34,550 nucleotides of DNA, from NCBI GenBank assembly GCA_013205565.1, contig JABMMM010000310.1, positions 1 to 34,550 on the forward strand, read 5' to 3'. Source of the stretch: Alcaligenaceae bacterium. GTDB lineage: Bacteria > Pseudomonadota > Gammaproteobacteria > Burkholderiales > Burkholderiaceae_B. The notes beneath the pieces are model-generated. The model saw nothing but the letters and a program-made list of their open reading frames with translations, was not told the DNA's origin and did no database searches. The position numbers and the translations under genes are program-made. Shown piece after piece: positions 24,097 through 32,823 of this stretch (position 1 is the stretch's first letter; the number at the start of each line of letters is the position of its first letter).

Positions 24097-24291
24097 CTAC
24101 TCCTTGGCTCGCATCGGTGGCCAAAATTCGGTCAGTGGGTCACACAACAGTTGGCCGGTCGTACGCAGTTTGATGACAGTATCGAACGCAACAGAAACGT
24201 CCTCAGGAAAGCGTTCGAAGGTTTTTTCTAATCCAGCTTGCTTGACCAGCACGATTAAGCCTGCATTTTTATTTATTTCGGAATGCTTCAT
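24097..24291 (-). CDS. Small protein coupled to amidase, possible GatC/AtzG-like partner
   Basis: The 64-residue protein starts at ATG 24291 behind AAGGAAG. Its sequence (MKHSEINKNAGLIVLVKQAG..., ending DPLTEFWPPMRAKE) is predicted to be helical with a C-terminal proline-containing strap. Its last codons contain the amidase ribosome site and the stop is 3 bases from the amidase ATG. Size, position and the acidic/proline tail recall GatC and AtzG, which clasp amidase-fold subunits. Sequence similarity is not obvious to me, so the role is inferred from architecture and context. An upstream ATG at 24321 has no ribosome site. Confidence 0.65.
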   Translation of the reverse strand: MKHSEINKNAGLIVLVKQAGLEKTFERFPEDVSVAFDTVIKLRTTGQLLCDPLTEFWPPMRAKE

Positions 24292-24711
24292 AGTCTTCCT
24301 TAAAAATGTATTGCGCTGCAATCACTAATGACGACGCTGAGCCCCACTCTATGCCAACACAGCCAGCCACTGTGCCTAGCCGTTATTAATATACATCACC
24401 GTTCTCGTTGATTCATACAGACGAGATGCATGCATCTTTGCCAAAACCGAACGGCAAAACCGCTTTGTCGAGTTAAGTTCAACACTCGTGACGCTAGCGC
24501 CTAGCAAGCTTGGACAATGGATCGCTGACCAAACCGCGTTTTAGGCAAAGGTTATCCAAGACAATACCATCAAACTGCAATGGCAGTCTGATTTATGCAG
24601 AAACGATGAGTTGGCTTTAGCTTGCTCGCCGCCAAAGGTTTATTCAGTTAAACAAAACGATATAGTGCCTCAAGGTGCACAGTCTGCTTCTAGTGAAGTT
24701 GCGCTTGCAGA
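24292..24711. other. Intergenic region before the adenylate cyclase
   Basis: These 420 bases lie between the leftward amidase unit and the rightward cyclase. The left 90 bases should hold the amidase promoter; none is obvious. The right part holds a rightward frame with coding-like codon choice, interrupted once by a stop (24380-24715, listed separately). No RNA element was recognised. Confidence 0.5.
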
Positions 24712-24715
24712 TTGA
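24380..24715 (+). pseudogene. Possible degenerate reading frame upstream of the cyclase
   Basis: One frame is open from 24380 to 24715 apart from a single TAG at 24542-24544. It includes ...FAKTERQNRFVELSSTLVTL... before that stop and ...NTIKLQWQSDLCRNDELALA... after it. Its TGA (24713-24715) overlaps the TTG start of the cyclase as TTGA, the arrangement seen in coupled genes. No good start or ribosome site is present and I recognise no family. It may be a decayed partner gene of the cyclase or a chance frame. Confidence 0.25.
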
Positions 24716-26913
24716 TTAAAATTCTTGAGCGTCCGATGAGCCTGCCTCGTATAAAACTGCCGTTCTCGATACTTTTAATTCTGTTGATTGCACTAGTCGC
24801 CGGAGCACTTAGTCTGCTTGGTCATAGAATGGCGCTGCAAGCCAACGATGTCGCCGCAATGCAGCGCACCTTAAGTGTCTCGGCTGAGACGCTTAATTCA
24901 ATCGAACAGCTACTGTCTTCAGCGCGCCTCGTCACGCGTTTGACGTCGAGATCAACGCTTTCACAACAAGAAGATCTCGACGAAAGGCTCAGTCAACTGG
25001 GCTTTATTAAGCAAGCTTTGCGTGACTCGCCTTCGATTTCTTCGATGTTTATCGGCTATGCCACGGGTGATTTTTTTATGGTTCGGGTCGTACGCGATCA
25101 ACAACACTCGATCGCTTTAAAGATTCACCCAGATACGCGGTTTATTGTGCAGAGCATCGAGCACACTGACATCGAATACTCTGCACCGGGCAGCATCAAA
25201 GCAAACGTTCGCGGGCGATTTATTTATTTTGATGAAGAATTAAAGCAAATCTCGCAAAGCTATCGGCCAGACTACGCCAAGGACTACGATCCGCGCGTTC
25301 GTGACTGGTATAAAAACGCGTTCAGGGGCACAGAATTAATGACAAGTCCGCCCTACGTATTTTTTAGCGATCGAACGCTTGGGCAAACCATGTCGATTAA
25401 AACTGCAGACGGACTGGCTGTCATCGGCGCAGACATTGGCTTAAGCGTGTTGAAGGATATTCTTAAGGCAAAGCGAATTACACCTGGCACTCACTCGGTC
25501 ATCGTCAACGACGACGGCTTTGTGCTCGCGATTGACCACGGCCTGGTCACCGCCGCAACGCCGGTCATCTCCGGACGAGCCCAGACGTCGCCGTTGATTA
25601 ACAATCAGCAAGCAAAATCTGCCGAGCAGATGCTCACGACGCCACCCAGCCTGACGAGTCTGCGAGAAGTGGGTGTACCGATTTTTTCGGCGATGATGTC
25701 GACTTTTCATGAAAGAGACAGAGGCAAACCAATACTGGCTGATTTTTCTGCCAGTGATCTGCATTGGCGAACGTCAATCTCACCGCTTAACATCACCGGC
25801 GGCTCTACTTTTTATTTGCTCATTGCAAGCCCAGATGAAGAGCTTCTGGCGGGCGCCCACGAAATCAGGCAGCGAACACTTATACTGGCGGTGATTATCT
25901 CGTTGTGCTCGCTACCGCTTGGCTACCTACTGATTTCGCGGCCACTACAAATTCTATCAAACGACATCGCCCGGATGATGGATTTTAGTGGGCAAAATAC
26001 AGCCGTAAAATCTTCGTTCATTATTGAGCTGTCAACGCTTGGCCTTGCCATTAATCGCCTGCGACAGGCAATCCTAGCTTTTACCGCGTATGTGCCAAGA
26101 GAGTTGGTGAGCGATTTGGTGAAGTCAGGTGAAGAGATCAAAGTTGGCGGAGAAAGTCGTTATCTGACAATAATGTTTACCGATCTGAAGGATTTTTCGG
26201 CGCTCTCTGAATCGACACCCTCGCGTGAATTACTGCAGCGCGTATCGTATTACCTAGAGCTGATGACGCTGGCCGTCAAACAAGAGCGTGGAACCGTTGA
26301 TAAGTTTATTGGCGATGCAGTCATGGCCTTTTGGGGTGCACCAGTGGTCGATCAAAACCATGCGTATCATGCCTGCGTGGCCGCCTTAAAAGGCAAGCGG
26401 CGGATGGTCACGCTCAATGAAAAATTGCTAGCAGAACAGAAAACTCCTTTAAGCGTTCGCATTGGCATACACACCGACGCCGTGTTGGTAGGTAACATCG
26501 GTTCACTTGAGCGCTTGAGCTACACCGTCATGGGAGACGGGGTCAATATTGCCTCTCGGCTTGAGGGAATCAACAAAAGCTATGACACACAAATCTGCGT
26601 AAGCCACTCGGTCTATAAAGAAGCAGGCGAACGGTTATGGTTGCGACCAATCGAAAAAATCAGAGTCAAAGGTCGTGAAAGCGAATTCTTAATTTACGAA
26701 TTGCTTGGGATACGCGACGGCAGCCCTGAGACACAGGCGAGCGATACCGAACAAGCGCTATGCGTGCTGACCGAACAGGCTTATGGCTTGTATGCGAAAA
26801 AATGCTACCAAGAGGCGCTTACGGTTTATCTGCAACTCGTTGAACGCTTTGACGACTCGCTGGCTAAAGTCATGGTTGCGAAATGTCAGGCTAACGTGAC
26901 ACCCGAGGCCTAG
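24712..26913 (+). CDS. Membrane adenylate cyclase with periplasmic Cache-like sensor
   Basis: This 733-residue class III cyclase has a first helix at about 15-38, a periplasmic sensor of ~340 residues with the Cache-type segment RDWYKNAFRG, a second helix at about 390-410 leading to a HAMP-like linker, and a C-terminal cyclase domain. Metal residues are D491 (FTDLKDFS) and D535 (FIGDAVMAFWG). The substrate pair is K531/T605 as in CyaB1-type adenylate cyclases, and N612/R616 are the transition-state residues. The last ~50 residues form a TPR-like helix pair. The start is uncertain: TTG 24712 or ATG 24736, both with poor ribosome sites. It probably makes cAMP in response to an extracellular small molecule. 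Confidence 0.9.
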   Translation: MIKILERPMSLPRIKLPFSILLILLIALVAGALSLLGHRMALQANDVAAMQRTLSVSAETLNSIEQLLSSARLVTRLTSRSTLSQQEDLDERLSQLGFIKQALRDSPSISSMFIGYATGDFFMVRVVRDQQHSIALKIHPDTRFIVQSIEHTDIEYSAPGSIKANVRGRFIYFDEELKQISQSYRPDYAKDYDPRVRDWYKNAFRGTELMTSPPYVFFSDRTLGQTMSIKTADGLAVIGADIGLSVLKDILKAKRITPGTHSVIVNDDGFVLAIDHGLVTAATPVISGRAQTSPLINNQQAKSAEQMLTTPPSLTSLREVGVPIFSAMMSTFHERDRGKPILADFSASDLHWRTSISPLNITGGSTFYLLIASPDEELLAGAHEIRQRTLILAVIISLCSLPLGYLLISRPLQILSNDIARMMDFSGQNTAVKSSFIIELSTLGLAINRLRQAILAFTAYVPRELVSDLVKSGEEIKVGGESRYLTIMFTDLKDFSALSESTPSRELLQRVSYYLELMTLAVKQERGTVDKFIGDAVMAFWGAPVVDQNHAYHACVAALKGKRRMVTLNEKLLAEQKTPLSVRIGIHTDAVLVGNIGSLERLSYTVMGDGVNIASRLEGINKSYDTQICVSHSVYKEAGERLWLRPIEKIRVKGRESEFLIYELLGIRDGSPETQASDTEQALCVLTEQAYGLYAKKCYQEALTVYLQLVERFDDSLAKVMVAKCQANVTPEA

Positions 26914-26925
26914 GCTGCGGTTTTT

Positions 26926-26955
26926 GTTTTTAGTTTTACGTTGACGTCTAAAAAC
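26926..26955 (+). terminator. Weak hairpin after the cyclase gene
   Basis: GTTTTTAG (26926-26933) pairs with CTAAAAAC (26948-26955); an inner ACGT-TG-ACGT could extend it. A run of seven T follows at 26967-26973, 11 bases past the stem. The A/T-rich stem and the gap make termination doubtful. Confidence 0.3.
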
Positions 26956-27037
26956 CTGCGTGTTACTTTTTTTGACATGACTGCTTGTGCATATGCTCAA
27001 ATCGTCTTTTTTTAAAAAATCCTGGACTCGCAAAACA

Positions 27038-28018
27038 ATGAAAATAAGCAGCCTTGTTATTTTTACCTTGATCACGCTGACCTGCGGCGCTCAAGCGCCC
27101 ACGCAGGCTCAAACCACAGACTATCCGAGCCGTTCGCTCAAGATTTTGGTACCGCTTGCTGCTGGCAGCGGCACCGATTCGGCCGCGCGTTACTTTGGTC
27201 AGCAGCTTGCGACCCTGCTTAAGCAAGCGGTCGTTATCGAAAACCGCCCCGGAGCCAACGGCATGATCGCGGGCGCCGCAGTCAAAGCCGCGCCTGCTGA
27301 TGGTTACACGATTTTTTTGGGTACGCTCAGTCCGCTGGGGTTAAATGAACTGGTCATGAAAGGCCCCTTTTCTTACGACGCGGTCAAGGACTTCAAGCCA
27401 GTATCGGGTTTGACCCGAGGAATGGGCGCCTTTGTGGTGCCCGGCAATTCACCGATCAAAACACTTGCTGAGCTTGTGGGTGATGCTAAAAAGTCATCAC
27501 GCCCAATCAACGTAGGCACCTACGCAACCTCGTATCAACTGACCTTAGACTGGTTTAGTCAATTGAGCGGCGTGACCTTCGTCAGTGTGCCGTATAAAGG
27601 GGCTGCACCAGTCTTTACAGACTTGATCGGCAATCAACTCGACTGGGCTGTACTCAATCTAAGCGGCGTCTCAACCCTCTTGCTCTCTGGCAAGCTGCGT
27701 GCAGTTGCTGTGACCGGAGACACACGTGCACCTGAGTTTCCTGAGATTCCAACCGTAAAAGAAAGTGGCTATCCAACGTATGTCAATTACCTTTGGACCT
27801 CGTTATACGTGCGCACTGAGACGCCTGACCACATCACCCAAATACTGGCAGAGGCACTGCAAAAGGTGATGGGGTCTCGTGAGGCACAAGAGTATTTAAC
27901 CAGCACCGGCGGCGGCGAGTTGATGCCGTTACGCCCGACCGAGATGCGCAAGATGCAACTCGATGAAATCGACCGTTTTCGAGAAATTATCAAAGTATCG
28001 GGATTTAAAGTTCAATAG
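27038..28018 (+). CDS. Bug/TctC-family periplasmic solute-binding protein
   Basis: From ATG 27038 the product has 326 residues with a compact signal peptide (MKISSLVIFTLITLTCGAQA, cleavage at 20 or 24). In-frame starts at 26987 (GTG) and 26993 (ATG) would add a lysine-rich leader; no start has a clear ribosome site. Family motifs: ILVPLAAGSGTDSAAR, VIENRPGANGMIAGA and PADGYTIFLG. It diverges more than the others in the first loop (LAAGSG instead of YPPGG). The acyl-CoA synthetase follows after 59 bases, so it likely captures the carboxylic acid that the synthetase activates. Confidence 0.9.
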   Translation: MKISSLVIFTLITLTCGAQAPTQAQTTDYPSRSLKILVPLAAGSGTDSAARYFGQQLATLLKQAVVIENRPGANGMIAGAAVKAAPADGYTIFLGTLSPLGLNELVMKGPFSYDAVKDFKPVSGLTRGMGAFVVPGNSPIKTLAELVGDAKKSSRPINVGTYATSYQLTLDWFSQLSGVTFVSVPYKGAAPVFTDLIGNQLDWAVLNLSGVSTLLLSGKLRAVAVTGDTRAPEFPEIPTVKESGYPTYVNYLWTSLYVRTETPDHITQILAEALQKVMGSREAQEYLTSTGGGELMPLRPTEMRKMQLDEIDRFREIIKVSGFKVQ

Positions 28019-28077
28019 CGTTTGACCTCGCGCCTCGCTAAGCTTTCGGGCAAGCCTAAGCCCGCACTCAGATTTTT

Positions 28078-29676
28078 ATGAAACTTAAATCTATGCGAAT
28101 GCAAAGTATTGAACAAGGCATGAGTACTGCCTATTACGCCAGACACGAGGGCCAACAGCCTGCGATCATTGAGGCAGAGCGCGTCACGAGCTTCGCCCAG
28201 CTTAACGCTCGAGCCAATCAACTGGTTAGGGCGCTGCGCGCACGCGGCCTCAAAGCAGGTGATGCCATTGCTTTACTCTGTTCAAATCGCGCGGAGTTTG
28301 TCGAGGCGTGCGTAGCGGTTGAGCGCTCGGGTTTGCGCCTGACGCCTCTGAATACGCACCTGACTGGCGAAGAACTTGGCTATATCTTGGATAACTGCGA
28401 AGCCAGGGCGCTGCTTGCAGAAGCTCGCTATGCCCCACAGGTGCAAGTTGCGGTAAGCCTTGCCTCGCGCGCCCAAGTGAAACTTGCGATTGGCGGGGCG
28501 ATTGAAGGCTTTGAACCCTACCAGGACGCCTTGGCCGTTTGCCCTGCCCACGATATCGAAGATCCTAGCCTAGGCAGCAAAATGCTCTATACCTCGGGCA
28601 CCACTGGCCGACCAAAGGGCGTCTACCGCGATCCTGCTTACACCTTACCTTCTGTTTTGACCTCCGTGGACTTAGCAGAGGCGGCGGGTTACAAAACAGG
28701 CTGCGGTCAACTTCACCTTTGCGCCGGGCCTTTGTATCACGCAGCACCGTTCGGCTACTCCATGGCACAACCCCTTTTAGCCGGCGTGGGGCTTGTGCTT
28801 ATGAATCGCTGGGACAGCGAAGCGGCTCTGCGTTTAATCGAACAACATCGCATCACGCACACACATATGGTGCCCACGATGTTCCATCGCTTGCTCTCTT
28901 TGCCTGCCGAAGTGAAGCGCAAGTACGACTTGTCGTCGCTTAAGTTTGTCATTCATGGCGCGGCCCCTTGTTCGGTGCAACTGAAAGCCGAGATGATCAA
29001 ATGGTGGGGACCGATTCTGTCTGAGTATTACGCCGCGACAGAGGGTCGCGCAGTGAGTGTCCAGTCTGCCGACTGGCTAAAAAGACCTGGCACGGTGGGC
29101 AAGCCTAACCCTGCCGATCAAGTCCGCATCCTAGACGAGCAAGGGCTCGAGCTGCCCGCCGCTGCGGCCGGTACGATTTATATCAAGGCCCCTGCTATTG
29201 GCCGTTTTAACTACTTCAAAGATGAAGACAAAACTGCAAACTCTTATCGAGGCGATTACTTCACGCTAGGCGATATCGGTTATCTCGATGCAGACGGTTG
29301 GTTATTTTTAACCGACCGAAACGCGAATTTGATTATTTCGGGCGGTGTCAATATTTATCCCACTGAAATCGAAGGCGTTTTGCTGACGCACCCTTCAGTG
29401 GCCGACGTAGGTGTGATCGGCGTGCCCAACGAAGAATGGGGCGAAGAAGTCAAAGCAGTCATTGAATTACAAACGGGCGTGGCAGAGTCATCTGATTTGA
29501 AGGCCGAACTACTTTTATTTTGTAAAGAACATCTTGCAACCTTCAAGTGCCCGCGCAGCATCGACTTTACTCAAAAGCTGCCACGCTTAGATAACGGTAA
29601 ACTGTATAAACAAGGCTTACGTGAACAATATCGCGCAGCAGCCGCAAAAAGCTTAACTGAGACACGCCATGACTGA
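28078..29676 (+). CDS. Acyl-CoA synthetase (AMP-forming, ANL family)
   Basis: The 532-residue ligase activates a carboxylic acid with ATP and CoA. Motifs in order: A3 phosphate loop YTSGTTGRPKG (171-181), A5 YYAATEG, A8 hinge TDRNANLIISGGVNIYPTEIE, and A10 with K508 in LDNGKLYK. Overall resemblance is to FadD13/medium-chain and bile-acid-type ligases. Start choice is uncertain: ATG 28078 has no ribosome site, and ATG 28120 with AAGG nearby would drop 14 residues. The next gene overlaps its stop by 8 bases, so the thioester goes straight to beta-oxidation chemistry. Confidence 0.93.
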   Translation: MKLKSMRMQSIEQGMSTAYYARHEGQQPAIIEAERVTSFAQLNARANQLVRALRARGLKAGDAIALLCSNRAEFVEACVAVERSGLRLTPLNTHLTGEELGYILDNCEARALLAEARYAPQVQVAVSLASRAQVKLAIGGAIEGFEPYQDALAVCPAHDIEDPSLGSKMLYTSGTTGRPKGVYRDPAYTLPSVLTSVDLAEAAGYKTGCGQLHLCAGPLYHAAPFGYSMAQPLLAGVGLVLMNRWDSEAALRLIEQHRITHTHMVPTMFHRLLSLPAEVKRKYDLSSLKFVIHGAAPCSVQLKAEMIKWWGPILSEYYAATEGRAVSVQSADWLKRPGTVGKPNPADQVRILDEQGLELPAAAAGTIYIKAPAIGRFNYFKDEDKTANSYRGDYFTLGDIGYLDADGWLFLTDRNANLIISGGVNIYPTEIEGVLLTHPSVADVGVIGVPNEEWGEEVKAVIELQTGVAESSDLKAELLLFCKEHLATFKCPRSIDFTQKLPRLDNGKLYKQGLREQYRAAAAKSLTETRHD

Positions 29677-31762
29677 ATTCGCAAGCTATGCAGTACAGGA
29701 TAAGATCGCCGTCATCTCGATGAATAAGCCGCCGATTAACGGCTTAGGCGCTGCATTACGCGAAGGGATTGGGGCTGGTTTGACCCAAGCACTCAACGAC
29801 CCGAACGTAAAGGGTATTGTGTTGATTGGCACGCCTCGTGCTTTTTCTGGCGGTGCAGACATTACTGAATTTGGTACCCCAAAGACCACACACGAACCGA
29901 CTCTTCGTACTGTCGTTCAAACGATGGAAGCCGGCAACAAACCCGTGATTGCAGCGATCAGTGGCTTTTGTTTGGGTGGTGGTCTTGAACTGGCGCTCGG
30001 CTGTCACTTTCGCGTAGCCTTGTCCGATGCAACCTTAGGATTACCAGAGGTCAAACTTGGCATCTTGCCGGGCGGTGGTGGCACTCAACGTTTGCCGCGT
30101 CTACTTGGCTTTGAAAAAGCCGTAGACATGATTGTGGCGGGTGTACATCTTCCTGCTAGCAAATTTAAAGATACATTGTTGCTCGACCAAATCGTTGAAG
30201 GCGATTTACTTGAGGCTGCCCTAGCCTTCGCACGCAAGGTCATCGCACAAAACGAACCGCTCAAGCGTGTGCGTGATCGCACCGTACCTGATATCCCCAC
30301 TGACGAAGCACTCGCCGAAAAAAGAAAAGCAGTGGTCGCCGCAGCGAAACGCTTTCCAGCACCAGTCAGTTGCTTTGATGCAGTCTGCGCCAGCTTTAAA
30401 TCGACCTCGTTCGATGCCGGCTTAGCTGAAGAACGACGCCTGATCACTGAGCTCTTCAAATCACCAGAATCGCACGCACTGCGCTACACCTTTGCCGCCG
30501 AGCGCGCCGCCGCAAAAATCCCGGGCTTGCCGGATGACACGCCCTTACGCACGATCAAAAAAGTTGGCATCATCGGCGCCGGCACCATGGGTGGCGGGAT
30601 CACCATGAACTTCATTAGCGCGGGCCTACCCGTTGTGTTACTCGAGACCAAACAAGAGGCGTTAGACAATGGCTTAGCGACGATTCGTAAAAATTACGAA
30701 ACCTCAATGAAAAAGGGCAAGCTGACACAAGCGCAACTCGATGCATGCATGGCTCTGATCCAACCGACGTTGAGCTATCAAGATTTCAGCGATGTCGATC
30801 TGGTCATTGAAGCCGTGTTCGAAAACATGGACGTCAAAGAGCAAGTCTTTAAAACACTCGATGGCGTGATGAAACAAGGTTCGATTCTGGCCTCAAATAC
30901 CTCGGCACTGAATATCGATCAGATCGCCCAGTTCACCAAGCGCCCACAAGACGTCATTGGTTTGCATTTCTTTAGCCCTGCCAATGTGATGCGGCTGCTT
31001 GAAGTGGTGCGTGGCGACAAGACTGCGCCCGACGTGCTGGCCACCTGTATGAACATGGCTCGCAAGATTAAGAAGATTGCCGTGGTCTCGGGTGTGTGTG
31101 ACGGCTTTATCGGCAACCGCATGTTGGCCCAGTACCGCGCGGCCGCTAACGAACTGATGGTTCAAGGTGCGCTACCTCAACAAATCGATGGCGCCATTCA
31201 GGCCTTTGGTTTTGCGATGGGCCCTTTCAGGGTTGCAGACTTGGCCGGTTTGGATATTAGCTGGGCCGGGCGCAAACGCCGTGCTGCGGCAAGCCCAACA
31301 CCCGTCGCACCGATTGTTGACGATTGGATCTGCGAGGCGGGTCGCTTCGGGCAAAAAACTGGGGCGGGCTGGTATCGCTATGAGGCGGGCAAGCGCGATG
31401 CAATCCCTGACCCGATCGTCGAGGCCATGATCGCCAAATACCGTTCAGAAAACGGCGTCAAACCTCGCAAGATCGAAGATAGCGAGATCATTGAACGCTG
31501 CATGTTTGCTTTGGTCAACGAGGCTGCACGCATTCTTGAAGAACGCATCGCTGCCCGTGCCTCGGATATCGATATTGTGTATTTGAACGGCTATGGGTTT
31601 CCGGCCCATGTGGGCGGGCCGATGCACTATGCCAATACAGTGGGCTTGCCCAAGGTCTTACAACGGCTCAAAGACTTCGCCGCTGAACCTGGTGCCAATC
31701 CAAAATGGCAACCGGCAGCGCTGATCGTGCGTTTAGTTGAGCGTGGAACTGGATTTAATTAA
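29669..31762 (+). CDS. Bifunctional enoyl-CoA hydratase / 3-hydroxyacyl-CoA dehydrogenase
   Basis: The 697-residue fusion hydrates enoyl-CoA and oxidises the 3-hydroxyacyl-CoA. In the N-terminal crotonase domain, E107 (GGGLELALG) and E127 (LPEVKLG) are the catalytic pair with the usual 20-residue spacing, and FSGGAD forms the oxyanion loop. The dehydrogenase half has the NAD motif GAGTMG (303-308), catalytic H433 (HFFSPAN) and two C-terminal helical domains. Length fits peroxisomal MFE-1-like proteins, slightly shorter than FadB/FadJ. Its ATG overlaps the ligase stop (ATGACTGA). No thiolase is in the window. Confidence 0.95.
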   Translation: MTEFASYAVQDKIAVISMNKPPINGLGAALREGIGAGLTQALNDPNVKGIVLIGTPRAFSGGADITEFGTPKTTHEPTLRTVVQTMEAGNKPVIAAISGFCLGGGLELALGCHFRVALSDATLGLPEVKLGILPGGGGTQRLPRLLGFEKAVDMIVAGVHLPASKFKDTLLLDQIVEGDLLEAALAFARKVIAQNEPLKRVRDRTVPDIPTDEALAEKRKAVVAAAKRFPAPVSCFDAVCASFKSTSFDAGLAEERRLITELFKSPESHALRYTFAAERAAAKIPGLPDDTPLRTIKKVGIIGAGTMGGGITMNFISAGLPVVLLETKQEALDNGLATIRKNYETSMKKGKLTQAQLDACMALIQPTLSYQDFSDVDLVIEAVFENMDVKEQVFKTLDGVMKQGSILASNTSALNIDQIAQFTKRPQDVIGLHFFSPANVMRLLEVVRGDKTAPDVLATCMNMARKIKKIAVVSGVCDGFIGNRMLAQYRAAANELMVQGALPQQIDGAIQAFGFAMGPFRVADLAGLDISWAGRKRRAAASPTPVAPIVDDWICEAGRFGQKTGAGWYRYEAGKRDAIPDPIVEAMIAKYRSENGVKPRKIEDSEIIERCMFALVNEAARILEERIAARASDIDIVYLNGYGFPAHVGGPMHYANTVGLPKVLQRLKDFAAEPGANPKWQPAALIVRLVERGTGFN

Positions 31763-31807
31763 TGAAGAATTCTGTAAATGATATTTATAGAAAATTTTCT
31801 TGAAAAA

Positions 31808-31837
31808 AACCCAATACTATTGAAATAGTATTGGGGT
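31808..31837 (-). terminator. Intrinsic terminator for the leftward SDR gene
   Basis: CCCAATACTAT (31810-31820) pairs perfectly with ATAGTATTGGG (31825-31835) across a TGAA loop. Read leftward, the stem is followed directly by TTTTTTT (31803-31809), a classical U-tract. Read rightward, there is no T-run, so it serves the gene ending at 31991. The A/T-rich 150 bases between gene and terminator also carry a repeated ATAGTACAT (31951-31959 and 31973-31981). Confidence 0.8.
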
Positions 31838-31990
31838 TGATCGCTCTGCCAAGATCGATTCGACCAGCCTGCATCGATACCGATGGTTTAAAGAGAGAAT
31901 AGAACTATATCTATAAATATTTGAATTTAAATAACTTTAATGACATCAACATAGTACATTTAATAATTATTTATAGTACATCAATCCATT

Positions 31991-32773
31991 TCAATCGCCT
32001 GTAAAGGCATCGGTTGGCGCACCCCAGCTCGTATACCCGCCATCAACTGGCAGAGTCACGCCAGTAATAAATGCAGCCTGATCCGAGGCTAAAAATAACA
32101 TCGCATCTGCAATATTGCGTGGTTCGCCCAAATGACCCATGGGAGTGCGTCGCTCGACAGTCCTCAAGTCGAGCAGACCCTCATCGACGATGGCCTGTAC
32201 TAAGGGCGTCAGGATAAATCCAGGTGCAATGGCATTGACCCGAATCCCAGCAGCAGCCCATTCGCACCCCAGCGTGCGGGTAATCATCGAAATCCCGGCT
32301 TTAGCGGCGCTATACGCGTTGCGATACGTAATACCAATCACGCCCGCAATCGAGCTGATATTAATGACATTGCCCTTGCCTTGCTTAAGCATATGCACGG
32401 CGCAAGCCTTCGTCATCATGTAGGTGCCGGTCAGATGAATATCAAGCAAGCGCCGAAAGTGCATCATGTCTTGCTCGAGCGTTGGCTTCACCCGATCGGC
32501 AATACCCGCGCAATTAATCAAGACATCCACGCGCCCGTATTTTTTAATCACCGTGTCGACCACGTAATTGACCTGAGCCTCATCAGCAACATCGCAAGCG
32601 AGACCTAAATGCTGCGTACCCAGTTGTTGGGCAATACTTTTTGCAGCCGCCTCTTGAAGGTCGGCAATCACAATCGTTGCGCCTTCTTTTGCAAAACCAT
32701 GTGCAGCAGCCAACCCGAGGCCACTTGCACCACCTGTGATTAAAACAACGTACGGTTTCAGTTCAGGATACAT
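31991..32773 (-). CDS. Classical SDR oxidoreductase
   Basis: The 260-residue NAD(P)-dependent dehydrogenase has a full set of motifs: TGGASGLG (13-20), NCAG, S141 in INISS, Y154/K158 in AYSAAK, and PGFILTP. A DLQ stretch after the second beta strand favours NAD over NADP. It could be a 3-hydroxyacyl-CoA- or alcohol-type dehydrogenase, and its position beside the beta-oxidation pair would fit a hydroxyacyl role, but it is on the opposite strand with its own terminator. It differs sharply from the triad-less SDR at 11782. Confidence 0.93.
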   Translation of the reverse strand: MYPELKPYVVLITGGASGLGLAAAHGFAKEGATIVIADLQEAAAKSIAQQLGTQHLGLACDVADEAQVNYVVDTVIKKYGRVDVLINCAGIADRVKPTLEQDMMHFRRLLDIHLTGTYMMTKACAVHMLKQGKGNVINISSIAGVIGITYRNAYSAAKAGISMITRTLGCEWAAAGIRVNAIAPGFILTPLVQAIVDEGLLDLRTVERRTPMGHLGEPRNIADAMLFLASDQAAFITGVTLPVDGGYTSWGAPTDAFTGD

Positions 32774-32823
32774 GATTGTCCTTTTTTTGATTATGTCATT
32801 ACGAAGCCTTACTCAACCGGCGC

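Noticed and set aside
31940-31990. A/T-rich repeats (ATAGTACAT twice) as an integration or origin site
   Set aside because: Two short copies without an integrase, DnaA boxes or flanking duplication are not sufficient.
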